NCBI GenBank assembly: GCA_947626635.1
Contig: CANQSY010000010.1
Coordinates: forward strand, 1 to 34,327
From: an uncultured Akkermansia sp.
Lineage (GTDB): Bacteria > Verrucomicrobiota > Verrucomicrobiia > Verrucomicrobiales > Akkermansiaceae
Direction: 5' to 3'
Length of the DNA stretch: 34,327 bases
The notes under the pieces are model-generated. The model did no database searches and had not been told where the DNA came from. It was given only the letters and a program-made list of their open reading frames with translations. The position numbers and the translations under genes are program-made. Shown here piece by piece: positions 1 through 8,365 of this stretch (positions within the stretch are counted from its first letter, which is position 1; every line of letters begins with the position of its first letter).

Positions 1-9
1 CTCTATTTT

Positions 10-74
10 TGAGGTAACCGATCGTAACTCATTGTACCATTCCTTCTTTTCGGCGTCCTGAATTATGAGGTAAC
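10..74. repeat. 9-bp direct repeat upstream of aquaporin
   Basis: The 9-mer TGAGGTAAC occurs at 10-18 and again at 66-74, 56 bp apart, upstream of the aquaporin promoter. It could be a pair of regulator sites or chance. No gene is evident in the first 104 bases. Confidence 0.25.
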
Positions 75-104
75 GCGTTCTTAACACGGCGGCGAGTCGC
101 AAAC

Positions 105-133
105 TTGACAAGCAAAGCCTCATCGAGTAGAGT
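105..133 (+). promoter_or_regulatory. sigma70-type promoter of aquaporin gene
   Basis: A perfect -35 TTGACA (105-110) is followed after 17 bp by TAGAGT (128-133). Transcription would start near 140 and give a leader of about 40 nt, longer than for most genes in this window. There is no Shine-Dalgarno motif before the ATG at 180. Confidence 0.6.
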
Positions 134-179
134 AGGATGAGCGGGGCGCGAGTGCGCTCTGAACAACGAAATTAAAACT

Positions 180-875
180 ATGAATAGTCTGAGAAAATAT
201 ATAGCGGAATTCATCGGCACCTTCGTGCTGGTGCTCTTTGCCTGCGGAACGGCTGCAATGACCCACTGCTCCATGAGCAATATCGGGTCCTACATCGCTA
301 CCGCTCTGTCCTTTGGACTAGTCATCGTCGCGATGGCTTATTCAATCGGCAATGTGTCCGGATGCCACGTCAACCCTGCCGTATCAATCGGTATGTTGGT
401 AAGTCGCCGGATGAGTATCAAGGACTTCATCGGTTATGTGGTGTTCCAGTGTCTGGGAGCCCTTGCCGGAGCTGAAGTCCTGAAGTGTCTGGCGGAGCCG
501 GGCAGTGCTTTGGGCGCGAATGCTCTCTATCAGGGTTGCGTGCCGTGCTCCCTGCTGGTGGAGTGCATTTTGACCTTTGTGTTTGTGCTGGCGGTTTTGG
601 GGGTGACGAGCAAACAGAACTATGGGAGCGTGGCAGGCATCGTGATCGGTCTGTCTCTCACACTGGTCCACCTTCTGGGCATTCCCTTCACGGGAACGTC
701 GGTGAACCCGGCTCGTAGCCTTGGGCCGGCGTTGCTGGTAGGGGGAGATGCTTTGAGCAGTGTGTGGGTATTCATCGTAGCGCCCCTTGTGGGCGGTTTA
801 CTGGCAGCGGGTGTGTATGCTCTGATAGCCGGTTGCTGCTGCTGCAAAAAGGGAGAGGAAGGCTCGGCAGAGTAA
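180..875 (+). CDS. aqpZ: Aquaporin (MIP family, AqpZ-like)
   Basis: Inner-membrane channel of the major intrinsic protein family, 231 aa, the usual size for bacterial AqpZ. Both signature NPA loops are present, in the HVNPAVS context near residue 63 and the SVNPARS context near residue 177. The second is followed by R, the selectivity-filter arginine. Six hydrophobic membrane segments are visible and the N-terminus IAEFIGTF is typical of the family. The NPA spacing and small residues favour a water channel over a glycerol facilitator, but this is inference. The C-terminus carries an unusual CCCC run followed by a charged tail. The gene is monocistronic, with its own promoter at 105-133 and terminator at 921-957. 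Confidence 0.93.
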   Translation: MNSLRKYIAEFIGTFVLVLFACGTAAMTHCSMSNIGSYIATALSFGLVIVAMAYSIGNVSGCHVNPAVSIGMLVSRRMSIKDFIGYVVFQCLGALAGAEVLKCLAEPGSALGANALYQGCVPCSLLVECILTFVFVLAVLGVTSKQNYGSVAGIVIGLSLTLVHLLGIPFTGTSVNPARSLGPALLVGGDALSSVWVFIVAPLVGGLLAAGVYALIAGCCCCKKGEEGSAE

Positions 876-920
876 TTTTCCTTTCTCGCCTCCATAAGCC
901 TGAAAAAAGATAACTCAGAC

Positions 921-957
921 AGAGTCTGCCACGGATATTCCGCGGCAGGCTCTTTTT
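921..957 (+). terminator. Rho-independent terminator of aquaporin gene
   Basis: A hairpin arm at 921-934 pairs with 940-953 around a 5-nt ATATT loop. The stem holds CTGCC/GGCAG, CGG/CCG and AGAG/CTCT blocks with one mismatch and one G-U pair, and a T run to 957 follows. It ends two bases before the next promoter. Confidence 0.8.
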
Positions 958-959
958 AC

Positions 960-988
960 TTGCGCCGTACCGGGTTAGAAGGTATAAT
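960..988 (+). promoter_or_regulatory. Promoter of the seven-gene efflux/Sel1 unit, leaderless layout
   Basis: TTGCGC (960-965), a 17-bp spacer, then a perfect TATAAT (983-988). Seven bases separate the -10 from the ATG at 996, so the predicted +1 falls on or beside the start codon. Confidence 0.65.
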
Positions 989-995
989 GAGAGCC

Positions 996-1568
996 ATGGA
1001 GTGGAACGACCAATTCATGCAGATTTTCACCGCTGCGGTGTACCGTTTCCACGAACAGCGACAAGGAAGCGCCGAGCAGTTTTTCCTTCCCGGCGAGCAG
1101 GCTTTTCTGTCGACTTTTGGGTACACAAACCAGGAAATGTATGATTATGTGGAGGATTACGCGACTCTCGGCGACCCCACGCCTTCGACGATTCTGCTGA
1201 TCGCCGCCGCGCGCAGGGCATTTTTCCTGACAAATCAGCGGGGAATCATGGGAGGAGCCGTGCTGCTCAAGGAGACAGACATTCCGCGGGAGAGCGATGA
1301 ATTTCAAGACATAGCGTATTTACCACGAATCATACGCAAGGCGGAGGCGAAGTTGCACGGCACGCTGCCGCGTAGCCTCATGTTCTACTGTGCGAAGGAT
1401 CGTGCATTTTTGCGGGCTCATGGTGAAATACCTCCGGCGGATTTTCTTTATGCCGTTTGGACGGCGCATGGCGATCGGCAAAAGGTCGTTTCCTACGTGC
1501 TGCGGATGATGAAGGAGGTAGCGACGGCTAGTGGTCAACCCTCGATGAATGAAGAACTTAAGGCATGA
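996..1568 (+). CDS. DUF5069-like protein
   Basis: Protein of about 190 aa, unknown function, no signal peptide or membrane segment, so probably cytosolic. The C-terminal half (LPRIIRKAEAKLHGTL, then FYCAKDRAFL and DFLYAVW) resembles DUF5069 proteins of Verrucomicrobia and Planctomycetes; this is a remembered resemblance, not a search result. The N-terminal part (GYTNQEMYDYVEDYA) seems characteristic of the Akkermansia-type members. I chose the ATG at 996 because it sits 7 nt after a perfect TATAAT. Longer starts (TTG 960, ATG 987) lie inside the promoter. It is the first gene of the unit running to 12968 and overlaps the next gene by 4 nt. Confidence 0.6.
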   Translation: MEWNDQFMQIFTAAVYRFHEQRQGSAEQFFLPGEQAFLSTFGYTNQEMYDYVEDYATLGDPTPSTILLIAAARRAFFLTNQRGIMGGAVLLKETDIPRESDEFQDIAYLPRIIRKAEAKLHGTLPRSLMFYCAKDRAFLRAHGEIPPADFLYAVWTAHGDRQKVVSYVLRMMKEVATASGQPSMNEELKA

Positions 1569-2077
1569 ATGATTCGGCAGCCAAACAAGTAAACGGGGGG
1601 GGGAAAATCTCGGAAAGCGATGAGGAGAACACATCAGCTTTCGAAGTTCTGGATGCACAACGCAAGGCGCTGGAGGAGATGTCCGATGCCCTCGTGGCAA
1701 AACTGTTTGTCATGGTGAAGGAGCAGGATGAGCGTGCGAGAGAATTTGCTGAGCGCACCCATTCACTCTCCTCTCTGCCGCAGGAAATTCGCGAACAAGG
1801 GGGAAAAGTTGTCGTTGCCGCGCCGACCGACGTGAAGAAAATTGACGGCGGGGAAAAGGTACGGACAGCTGAGGTAAAGGCGGCCCGAAAGGTACAAGTG
1901 CCGCTCCCGGTGACTCGACGTTTTGAGACTCCACCTGATGAGGTAGCCTATCATCCTGTCCGCCAGGAGCCGAGTACCGAAAGGACTCAGGAAAAAAACA
2001 GCAATGAAATTACCTCCGGCAAATTGCTTGTGTTCCTCTGCATCCTCTTCGTTATCATCCTTCGAGCCTGTACCTAG
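1565..2077 (+). CDS. Tail-anchored coiled-coil protein, unknown function
   Basis: Protein of 170 aa that I do not recognise. The N-terminus is polar, with Gly11-13 encoded by a G9 tract. Residues about 25-65 form a charged, helix-prone stretch likely to be a coiled coil. The middle is rich in Lys, Val and Pro and looks disordered. The last 20 residues hold a single hydrophobic segment (LLVFLCILFVIIL), so the protein is predicted to be tail-anchored in the inner membrane with its bulk in the cytoplasm. The ATG overlaps the upstream stop (ATGA), implying translational coupling, and the adaptor gene starts 11 nt downstream. Co-location with the pump suggests an accessory role. Function is unknown. 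Confidence 0.7.
   Translation: MNDSAAKQVNGGGKISESDEENTSAFEVLDAQRKALEEMSDALVAKLFVMVKEQDERAREFAERTHSLSSLPQEIREQGGKVVVAAPTDVKKIDGGEKVRTAEVKAARKVQVPLPVTRRFETPPDEVAYHPVRQEPSTERTQEKNSNEITSGKLLVFLCILFVIILRACT
1595..1603 (+). repeat. G9 homopolymer inside CDS
   Basis: Nine consecutive G bases encode Gly11-Gly13 of the next listed gene, about 30 nt after its start. Such tracts are prone to slippage and also to sequencing error. Confidence 0.85.
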
Positions 2078-2088
2078 CAGAATTTGCC

Positions 2089-5000
2089 ATGAAAGAACAA
2101 GTAATACAACGACACAGAAACAGCGGACAACGGATCATTGGCGCGCTCGTATGTGTGCTGGCGCTCGCGGCGTCAAGCTGCAAAGAGGGAACCAAGGAAG
2201 CCGTGAAATCCGACCCGCCTCAGGTTCGTACCTTTCACATGTTGCAGCAAACCGTCACAGACAAGGGTGAATGGTTTGGCTACTTGCGCGGGAAAAAAGA
2301 CACGGATATTCATCCGCACGTCACGGGCTTTCTCCTCTCGCAGGAGGCTCCCAATGGCAGTTCGGTGAAGGAGGGGGATATCCTCTTCCGCATCGACCCC
2401 TCCGTTTTTGAGGCCGAACTCGCCGTTGCGCAAGCCAATCTTCAGGCCGCTCAGGCCAATGTGACTTCTGCTCAGGCTGCATGCGAGCAGACACAGATGG
2501 ACGTGGACCGCTATACCCAGCTTGTAAACAATGGCGCTGTTTCCGAAAAAGAGCTCACGGATGCGCAGCAGCGCCTGCGCGCAGCCAGAGCTGCCGTGGA
2601 TGCCGCTCACGCCGCCGCTGAGCAGAATGCAGCTGCCGTTCAGAAGGCCCAAATCAATTTGGACTACACCATTATTCGAGCCCCCTACGATGGTATCATG
2701 AGCACGGCGGAGGTATCGCAGGGAGACCTTGTGAGTCCTGCCACCAAGCTCGCTAATATCACATCCGTTGACCCAATTCGCTTTGATTTTTCCATCAACA
2801 GCGACAATATGATTGATGCCTTCCGAAAGTACGGCGATATTACCGTTCGGGAGAAGACGCAACTACCGCCGCCTCCTCCGGTAGACATTGTGCTGGAGGA
2901 TGGCAGCACCTTCCCGCAGAAGGGGAAACTGACGGCGATGGAGAGCAAGGTGAGTGAATCAGGGCTGATCAACGTGACCGGGGAGGTGTCCAACCCGGAA
3001 CACGTGTTGCGCGGCGGTATGCCGGTACGTTTGCGTATTCCTCTTTTACAGAAGGAAGCGCTGCTCGTGCCGAAACAATCTATCCGCAGTGTGCTCAGGA
3101 ATGACTTTATCATTGTCGTGGATCCGAAGAATGAACCGCACATGGTGCCCGTGGTGAACGAGGGTCTGTACAGCATACCCGTGCGTGAGGAGGACGGTTA
3201 CACATCCACACAGGAAATGGTTGCTGTCACCGGCCTACATGGCAATCTTGCGCAGATTGTTAAGCAGTTCGGTTACGAGAAACCCTCAGATGCTCTCGTG
3301 GTGGCCGACGAGCAGAATTCTGTCTTCGCTGCCAATATATCCTCCGCCAACAGTCGCATCAAAGACGGCGACCCAACCCCCCGCGGCACGATTGATCCCC
3401 AACCTTTCTCCTACAAGCCACAGATGCTCCCGGCTGTCGCCGCCGCTGCATCCGGACAGGAGCAACCGGCCGAAAACCCGAATGCCAAGGCCAGCATGCC
3501 TCCCATGCCTGTGAAGGTGCGACCTTTGTTGCGGCAGGATGTGGATGTGCCGGACGAGTGGTTCGGTACACTGCGCGGCGTGGAGGAGACCGATATACGG
3601 CCACAGGTGAGCGGTTTTGTCCTCAAACAGCACTTTCGTGATGGAGCTATCGTGAAAAAGGGAGATGTGCTTTTTACCATTGACCCATCGCTCTTCCAGG
3701 CAGAAGTGACCGAGGCTCAAGCAAATCTCCTGATGGCCAAGGCTTCCGTTGAGCAAGCTCAAGCCCAGCTGGACCGTGCCCGCCAAGATTACGAGCGATA
3801 TGCCAAGCTCAATGCCGGTACTCCGGGAGCTATTTCCGATAAGACGCTCACCGATGCCAGCAGCGCCATTAAAACCCAGGAAGCTGCCTTGTTGAAGGCT
3901 CAAGCGAGCGTCGCGCAAATGGAAGCGGCCCTCCGCCTGGCCCAAATCAATTTAGACTACACCGTCATCCGCGCCCCATTTGATGGTCGCGTCGGCATCC
4001 ACAAGCCATCCGTAGGCGCACTTGTGTCGCCATCCGATCCTGAGCCGCTTGTCACCCTCTCCTCCGTGAATCCGATGCGGGTCGATTTCCAGGTGAGTGG
4101 AAAAGGGGCTTTGCAGGGAATCACGGCGTACGAGGCGAAGGGGAATCGACAGGGCGGGGATTCGATGCCCGGGTTCAATGTCATTCTTGAAGACGACAGC
4201 GTGTATCCGGAGCAAGGACACGTCGTCTCCGCTGATAATTCAGTGAATCGCACGACAGGCACCCTCAAGGTCGTCGGGTATGTCGAAAACTCGGACGGAG
4301 GCTTGCGCAGCGGAATGCCTGTGCGTGTGAGGGCCGGACTGAATTCCCGGAAGGGGGCCTACCTCGTGCCGGCACGGGCGCCGATGAATGCGAAAGGGCG
4401 AGACATTCTCGTGTTGGTTCGTCCCGACGGTGCGCCGCAGATGCTGCCCATTGAACGAGGGGCTCTGGTCAACCTCTCGATTGCGGATGAGGAAGGAAAG
4501 CCCGGCGTCCTCCAACCCATGCAGATCGTGGATGTCGACCGTGGGATTGTGACAGCGATGATTCTCGCGAAGAGCAAGGCTCCCAGCTTGGAAGCTGTCG
4601 TACTGGAGGGATCGCAGGTGAAAGATTGGAAGGAGTTGCTGTTGAAGAAATCCGGGGCGAAAGATGCTCGGGAACTGCTTGTCAAGATGAATGGGGGAAA
4701 GAACCTGCCGGATGATATGCCGCAGAAAGCGGGCGTTGAGGATTGGGACGCGCTGTTGTTGCGTCAAAGCGGCGCCACGGATTACCGAGGTCTCGTCCTC
4801 AAGCAGGCAGGAGCCGGAGATGAGCTGGATCTCATTGCGAGCAGGCAGGGGTACGCCTCCGTGATGGAGATGACGCTCAAAGGGCTAGGCTTTGATGATA
4901 TGGCGAACGTACCGGTTGTGGTGGAAGGCTCGTTGATGGCAGCTCAGGTCTACGCCGCCAACGAAAAGGTCGGCGCGCATGTAAACAAACTCAAACCGAC

Positions 5001-5130
5001 GCCCTATCACTACCGAACGACTCGGACCGTGGTGGAATCAGTGACGGCTGACGGCAACGGAGGCAGCTCCTCCCCCAACCTGCCGGTCGATCAACACGGC
5101 GCATCGCCCCAACCCTCTGCAAACAACTAA
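2089..5130 (+). CDS. Fused double RND periplasmic adaptor (two AcrA/MexA units in one chain)
   Basis: A 1013-aa lipoprotein-like adaptor, more than twice the normal 370-400 aa. A hydrophobic N-terminus ends in LAASSC, so Cys31 is the probable lipidation site. Copy 1 spans about residues 45-370 and copy 2 about 477-805 plus a C-terminal return strand. Each copy has a lipoyl half (DIHPHVTGF and DIRPQVSGF), an Ala/Gln-rich helical hairpin, the second lipoyl half (both share AQINLDYT then IRAP and DG), and a beta-barrel part (GGMPVR and SGMPVR). A Pro-rich linker joins them near residues 420-475. Copy 2 also has a helical repeat insert near residues 805-940. The pump gene follows 27 nt later. The normal role is to link an RND pump to an outer-membrane channel. 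The start has no SD. Confidence 0.9.
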   Translation: MKEQVIQRHRNSGQRIIGALVCVLALAASSCKEGTKEAVKSDPPQVRTFHMLQQTVTDKGEWFGYLRGKKDTDIHPHVTGFLLSQEAPNGSSVKEGDILFRIDPSVFEAELAVAQANLQAAQANVTSAQAACEQTQMDVDRYTQLVNNGAVSEKELTDAQQRLRAARAAVDAAHAAAEQNAAAVQKAQINLDYTIIRAPYDGIMSTAEVSQGDLVSPATKLANITSVDPIRFDFSINSDNMIDAFRKYGDITVREKTQLPPPPPVDIVLEDGSTFPQKGKLTAMESKVSESGLINVTGEVSNPEHVLRGGMPVRLRIPLLQKEALLVPKQSIRSVLRNDFIIVVDPKNEPHMVPVVNEGLYSIPVREEDGYTSTQEMVAVTGLHGNLAQIVKQFGYEKPSDALVVADEQNSVFAANISSANSRIKDGDPTPRGTIDPQPFSYKPQMLPAVAAAASGQEQPAENPNAKASMPPMPVKVRPLLRQDVDVPDEWFGTLRGVEETDIRPQVSGFVLKQHFRDGAIVKKGDVLFTIDPSLFQAEVTEAQANLLMAKASVEQAQAQLDRARQDYERYAKLNAGTPGAISDKTLTDASSAIKTQEAALLKAQASVAQMEAALRLAQINLDYTVIRAPFDGRVGIHKPSVGALVSPSDPEPLVTLSSVNPMRVDFQVSGKGALQGITAYEAKGNRQGGDSMPGFNVILEDDSVYPEQGHVVSADNSVNRTTGTLKVVGYVENSDGGLRSGMPVRVRAGLNSRKGAYLVPARAPMNAKGRDILVLVRPDGAPQMLPIERGALVNLSIADEEGKPGVLQPMQIVDVDRGIVTAMILAKSKAPSLEAVVLEGSQVKDWKELLLKKSGAKDARELLVKMNGGKNLPDDMPQKAGVEDWDALLLRQSGATDYRGLVLKQAGAGDELDLIASRQGYASVMEMTLKGLGFDDMANVPVVVEGSLMAAQVYAANEKVGAHVNKLKPTPYHYRTTRTVVESVTADGNGGSSSPNLPVDQHGASPQPSANN

Positions 5131-5157
5131 CTTCAGACTTCCAGCTTATTTCCAGTT

Positions 5158-8100
5158 ATGTCTCCATTCTTTATCAAACATCCCATTATTGCTGCGGTCA
5201 TAGCGATCGTTACGACCCTGCTTGGAATCATCAGCATGGTCGGCTTGCCCATCTCGCAGTACCCGGATATCGCCCCGGTCACGATCAATTTGAGTGCGAC
5301 TTACCCGGGCGCGAATGCGCAGGAGGTAGCCGATTCCGTCGCGACTCCCATCGAACTGCAGCTCTCCGGTATCGAGGGAATGGACTACATGAATTCCACT
5401 TCCTCCAACAACGGCACATGCAGCATCAATGTCGTCTTTGAACCGGGCACAGACGCCAATACGGACCAGCAGCTCACGTACATGAGATACAGTCAGGCTA
5501 CCTCACAGCTGCCTGCCACTGTCGCCCAGATGGGGGTCACCATCAAGCAGTCCTCGGGCCTGCCGCTTATCATGTACGCTATCGACTCGCCGCAGGGCTT
5601 CTTTAACCCCATCGACCTGACGGGATACGCCTACATCAACATGGTGGATCCCATCAAACGCATAAAGGGCGTCGGCGATGTGATGGTGTTCGGCGGTCGT
5701 TACGCTGTGCGTATCTGGCTGGATAGTGAAAAAATGGCTCAGAAGGGCATTTCGGTGCAAGAGGTGTACAATGCCGTCAATTCTCAGAACACGATTAATC
5801 CCGGCGGCGCGGTGGGTGCGGAGCCCATGCCGGACGGGCAGGAGTTTACCTATACCATCCGCAACAAGGGGCGCATGGAGTCCGTTGAAGAGTTTGAGGA
5901 TATTATCGTGCATCAGGAGGGCACGCAAGCGGTGCACCTGCGCGATATCGCACGCATTGAACTCGGATCACAAAGTTACTCTCTAGCCGGGCGCGTGAAC
6001 AGTCAACCCGCCACGGCTATCGCCATCTACCAATCGGCGGACGCGAACGCATTGGAAACAGCCGAGCGCCTGCGTAAGTTATTTGCTGAGAAGGAGAAAG
6101 TGATGCCGGAGGGGATGCGAGGGTTTGTCGCGTTGGATACGACGACCCCGGTGACAGATTCGATCAACGAGATCATTCACACCCTCTTTGAGGCTCTTGT
6201 TCTGGTAGCCATTGTGGTGTTTATTTTCCTGCAGGGGTGGCGTGCAACATTGATTCCGCTCATAGCCGTGCCTGTTTCACTGGTGACGACCTTCTGCTTT
6301 TTCCCCATCCTCGGTTTTTCTCTCAACACGATCTGCTTGCTGGGCATGGTGCTAGCCATAGGTCTCGTTGTTGATGACGCCATTGTCGTTGTGGAAGCCG
6401 TGGAGGCGCACATGGAGAGAGGAATGAGTGCGAGACAGGCCACTTTTGCGGCTATGAAGGAGGTGAGTGGACCTGTGGTGGCCATCGCGCTTGTGCTGGC
6501 AGCCGTTTTCCTGCCTTCGGTCCTGCTTCCGGGCATCACGGGCACGCTTTTTCAGCAGTTCGCCGTGACAATCGCCGTGTCCATGTTGATATCAGCCTTC
6601 AACGCGTTGACCTTGTCGCCTGCGCTATCAGCGTTGCTGCTCAAGCCTAAATCAGAAGAAAGATCTCTTCTCACACCGCTCTACAATCTCTTCAACACAG
6701 GATACGAAAAATTATCCGCAGCTTTCTCACGAGTTTGCGGATGGATGTGTCGACACCTCATTATTTCCATTCCCCTCCTTGCGGCGCTCGCCGTGTGTAT
6801 TTGGCCCGTTTCCCGACAGGTTCCCGGCGGGTTCCTGCCGGATGAGGACCAGGGATTCCTTCTCTGCGGCGTTATCATGAAGCCCGGTGTCTCGCTCCAG
6901 CGTTTGACTGAGCAAACCGTTGCCGTCGAGAACGCTCTGTCCAGCGACCCCGCCACGGAAAACGTTATTTCCATCATCGGCATGAACATCATCATCAATG
7001 TGCAGACGACAAACGCGATGACGTATTTCGTCAAACTGAAAGACTTTGACAAGCGCCCGACGATGGAGAACGGCAAAAAGCCTACCGCTCTGGATATCCA
7101 GCGTCGCCTCACTACGGCTCTCATGACATGCGGCGCAGATGGCATTACCTTCGTCACCAGTCCGCCGGCTATCCCCGGTGTAGGTACAGGCAACGGCATT
7201 TCCGTCGTTTTGGAAGATATGGAAGGACAGGGGGTGCAGGCTCTCTATGAGCAGGCTCAACGTTATGAGGAAGCCCTGCGCAAGTACCCCGCTATTGCTG
7301 CGGCGTCGGACATGATGCTCCCTCAAGTGCCGCAAAAGAGCATTGCCATCGATAAAGACAAGTGCCTCGCACAGGGAGTGGATTACTCGGCGGCGAACGC
7401 ACTGCTGCAGTGCTTCAACGGTTCTCAGTTTGTGAACTACTTCACCAAATTTGGACAGCAGTGGCAGGTTTATCTTCAGGCAGCCGGAGCCAGTCGAGTG
7501 AACACGGACCAAATCGCCAACTTCTACGTGCGTAACAGCGCCGGCGAGTCGGTACCCCTCAGTACACTCGTCACGATTAAGGATATAGCCGATACGGAAT
7601 TCGTCTTCCACATGAATAATTACAACGCAGCGCGTATCAACGTGACTCCTGCTGCGGGGTACTCCACTGCGCAGGCGATGGCGGCTGTGGAAGCCTGCTT
7701 CAACGATACGATGGATACGACGAAATTCGCCATCGACTATATTGATATGAGCTTCCAGGAGAAGAAGGTGCAGGAAGGGCTGGGACTGGGATCCATCTTT
7801 GCGTTATCGGCTCTCTTTGCCTTCCTCATTATGGCGGCTTTGTATGAAAAATGGACATTGCCTCTGGCCATCTTCTTATCCGTGCCTGTGGCAGTATTGG
7901 GAGCATTTTTCGGATTGTGGATGTACAAGGTGGAGCTCAATCTTTACGCACAGATCGGGTTGGTGATGCTAGTGGGGCTAGCAGCCAAGAATGCCATCCT
8001 CATTGTGGAATACGCCGTGCTGCAGATGGAGCGAGGGCTCACATTGCTGGATGCTGCGGTGACGGCGGCACGACTGCGGTTGAGACCTATCCTGATGACA

Positions 8101-8346
8101 TCATTTGCATTTATCCTGGGTTGTGTGCCGCTGCTGGTGGCTGAAGGTGCGGGAGCTTTGGCTCGTAACGCCATTGGGGTTGTGGTCGTGATTGGTATGA
8201 CGATAGCGACGGGGCTGGGCGTATTCTTCATTCCTTGCTCCTTCGTATTTATTATGCGACTCTTCCGCAGCAGGGTGGAGAAACCTCAACGCGGAGAGGA
8301 TCCGGATGAAGTTTACGCGTATTCCCAGTTGGAAAAAGAGGCTTAA
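5158..8346 (+). CDS. RND multidrug efflux transporter (HAE-1 family, AcrB/MexB-like)
   Basis: Inner-membrane proton-driven pump subunit of 1062 aa, full length for the HAE-1 family (AcrB is about 1049). The N-terminus MSPFFIKHPIIAAVIAIV is the classical first membrane helix. The proton-relay aspartates appear as GLVVDDAIVVVE (Asp406, Asp407) in TM4, and the relay lysine as GLAAKNAILIVE (Lys944) in TM10. Large periplasmic loops follow TM1 and TM7 as expected. It lies directly downstream of the doubled adaptor, so the two should form a complex, but no TolC-type channel gene is in the window. The substrate cannot be read from the sequence; drugs, bile acids or detergents are typical of the family. 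Confidence 0.95.
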   Translation: MSPFFIKHPIIAAVIAIVTTLLGIISMVGLPISQYPDIAPVTINLSATYPGANAQEVADSVATPIELQLSGIEGMDYMNSTSSNNGTCSINVVFEPGTDANTDQQLTYMRYSQATSQLPATVAQMGVTIKQSSGLPLIMYAIDSPQGFFNPIDLTGYAYINMVDPIKRIKGVGDVMVFGGRYAVRIWLDSEKMAQKGISVQEVYNAVNSQNTINPGGAVGAEPMPDGQEFTYTIRNKGRMESVEEFEDIIVHQEGTQAVHLRDIARIELGSQSYSLAGRVNSQPATAIAIYQSADANALETAERLRKLFAEKEKVMPEGMRGFVALDTTTPVTDSINEIIHTLFEALVLVAIVVFIFLQGWRATLIPLIAVPVSLVTTFCFFPILGFSLNTICLLGMVLAIGLVVDDAIVVVEAVEAHMERGMSARQATFAAMKEVSGPVVAIALVLAAVFLPSVLLPGITGTLFQQFAVTIAVSMLISAFNALTLSPALSALLLKPKSEERSLLTPLYNLFNTGYEKLSAAFSRVCGWMCRHLIISIPLLAALAVCIWPVSRQVPGGFLPDEDQGFLLCGVIMKPGVSLQRLTEQTVAVENALSSDPATENVISIIGMNIIINVQTTNAMTYFVKLKDFDKRPTMENGKKPTALDIQRRLTTALMTCGADGITFVTSPPAIPGVGTGNGISVVLEDMEGQGVQALYEQAQRYEEALRKYPAIAAASDMMLPQVPQKSIAIDKDKCLAQGVDYSAANALLQCFNGSQFVNYFTKFGQQWQVYLQAAGASRVNTDQIANFYVRNSAGESVPLSTLVTIKDIADTEFVFHMNNYNAARINVTPAAGYSTAQAMAAVEACFNDTMDTTKFAIDYIDMSFQEKKVQEGLGLGSIFALSALFAFLIMAALYEKWTLPLAIFLSVPVAVLGAFFGLWMYKVELNLYAQIGLVMLVGLAAKNAILIVEYAVLQMERGLTLLDAAVTAARLRLRPILMTSFAFILGCVPLLVAEGAGALARNAIGVVVVIGMTIATGLGVFFIPCSFVFIMRLFRSRVEKPQRGEDPDEVYAYSQLEKEA

Positions 8347-8365
8347 CTTCTTGCTCCTTGATCCC

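Noticed and set aside
8306-8365. Earlier ATG for the first Sel1 gene
   Set aside because: It would overlap the pump gene by 41 nt and add 20 residues absent from the paralogue.
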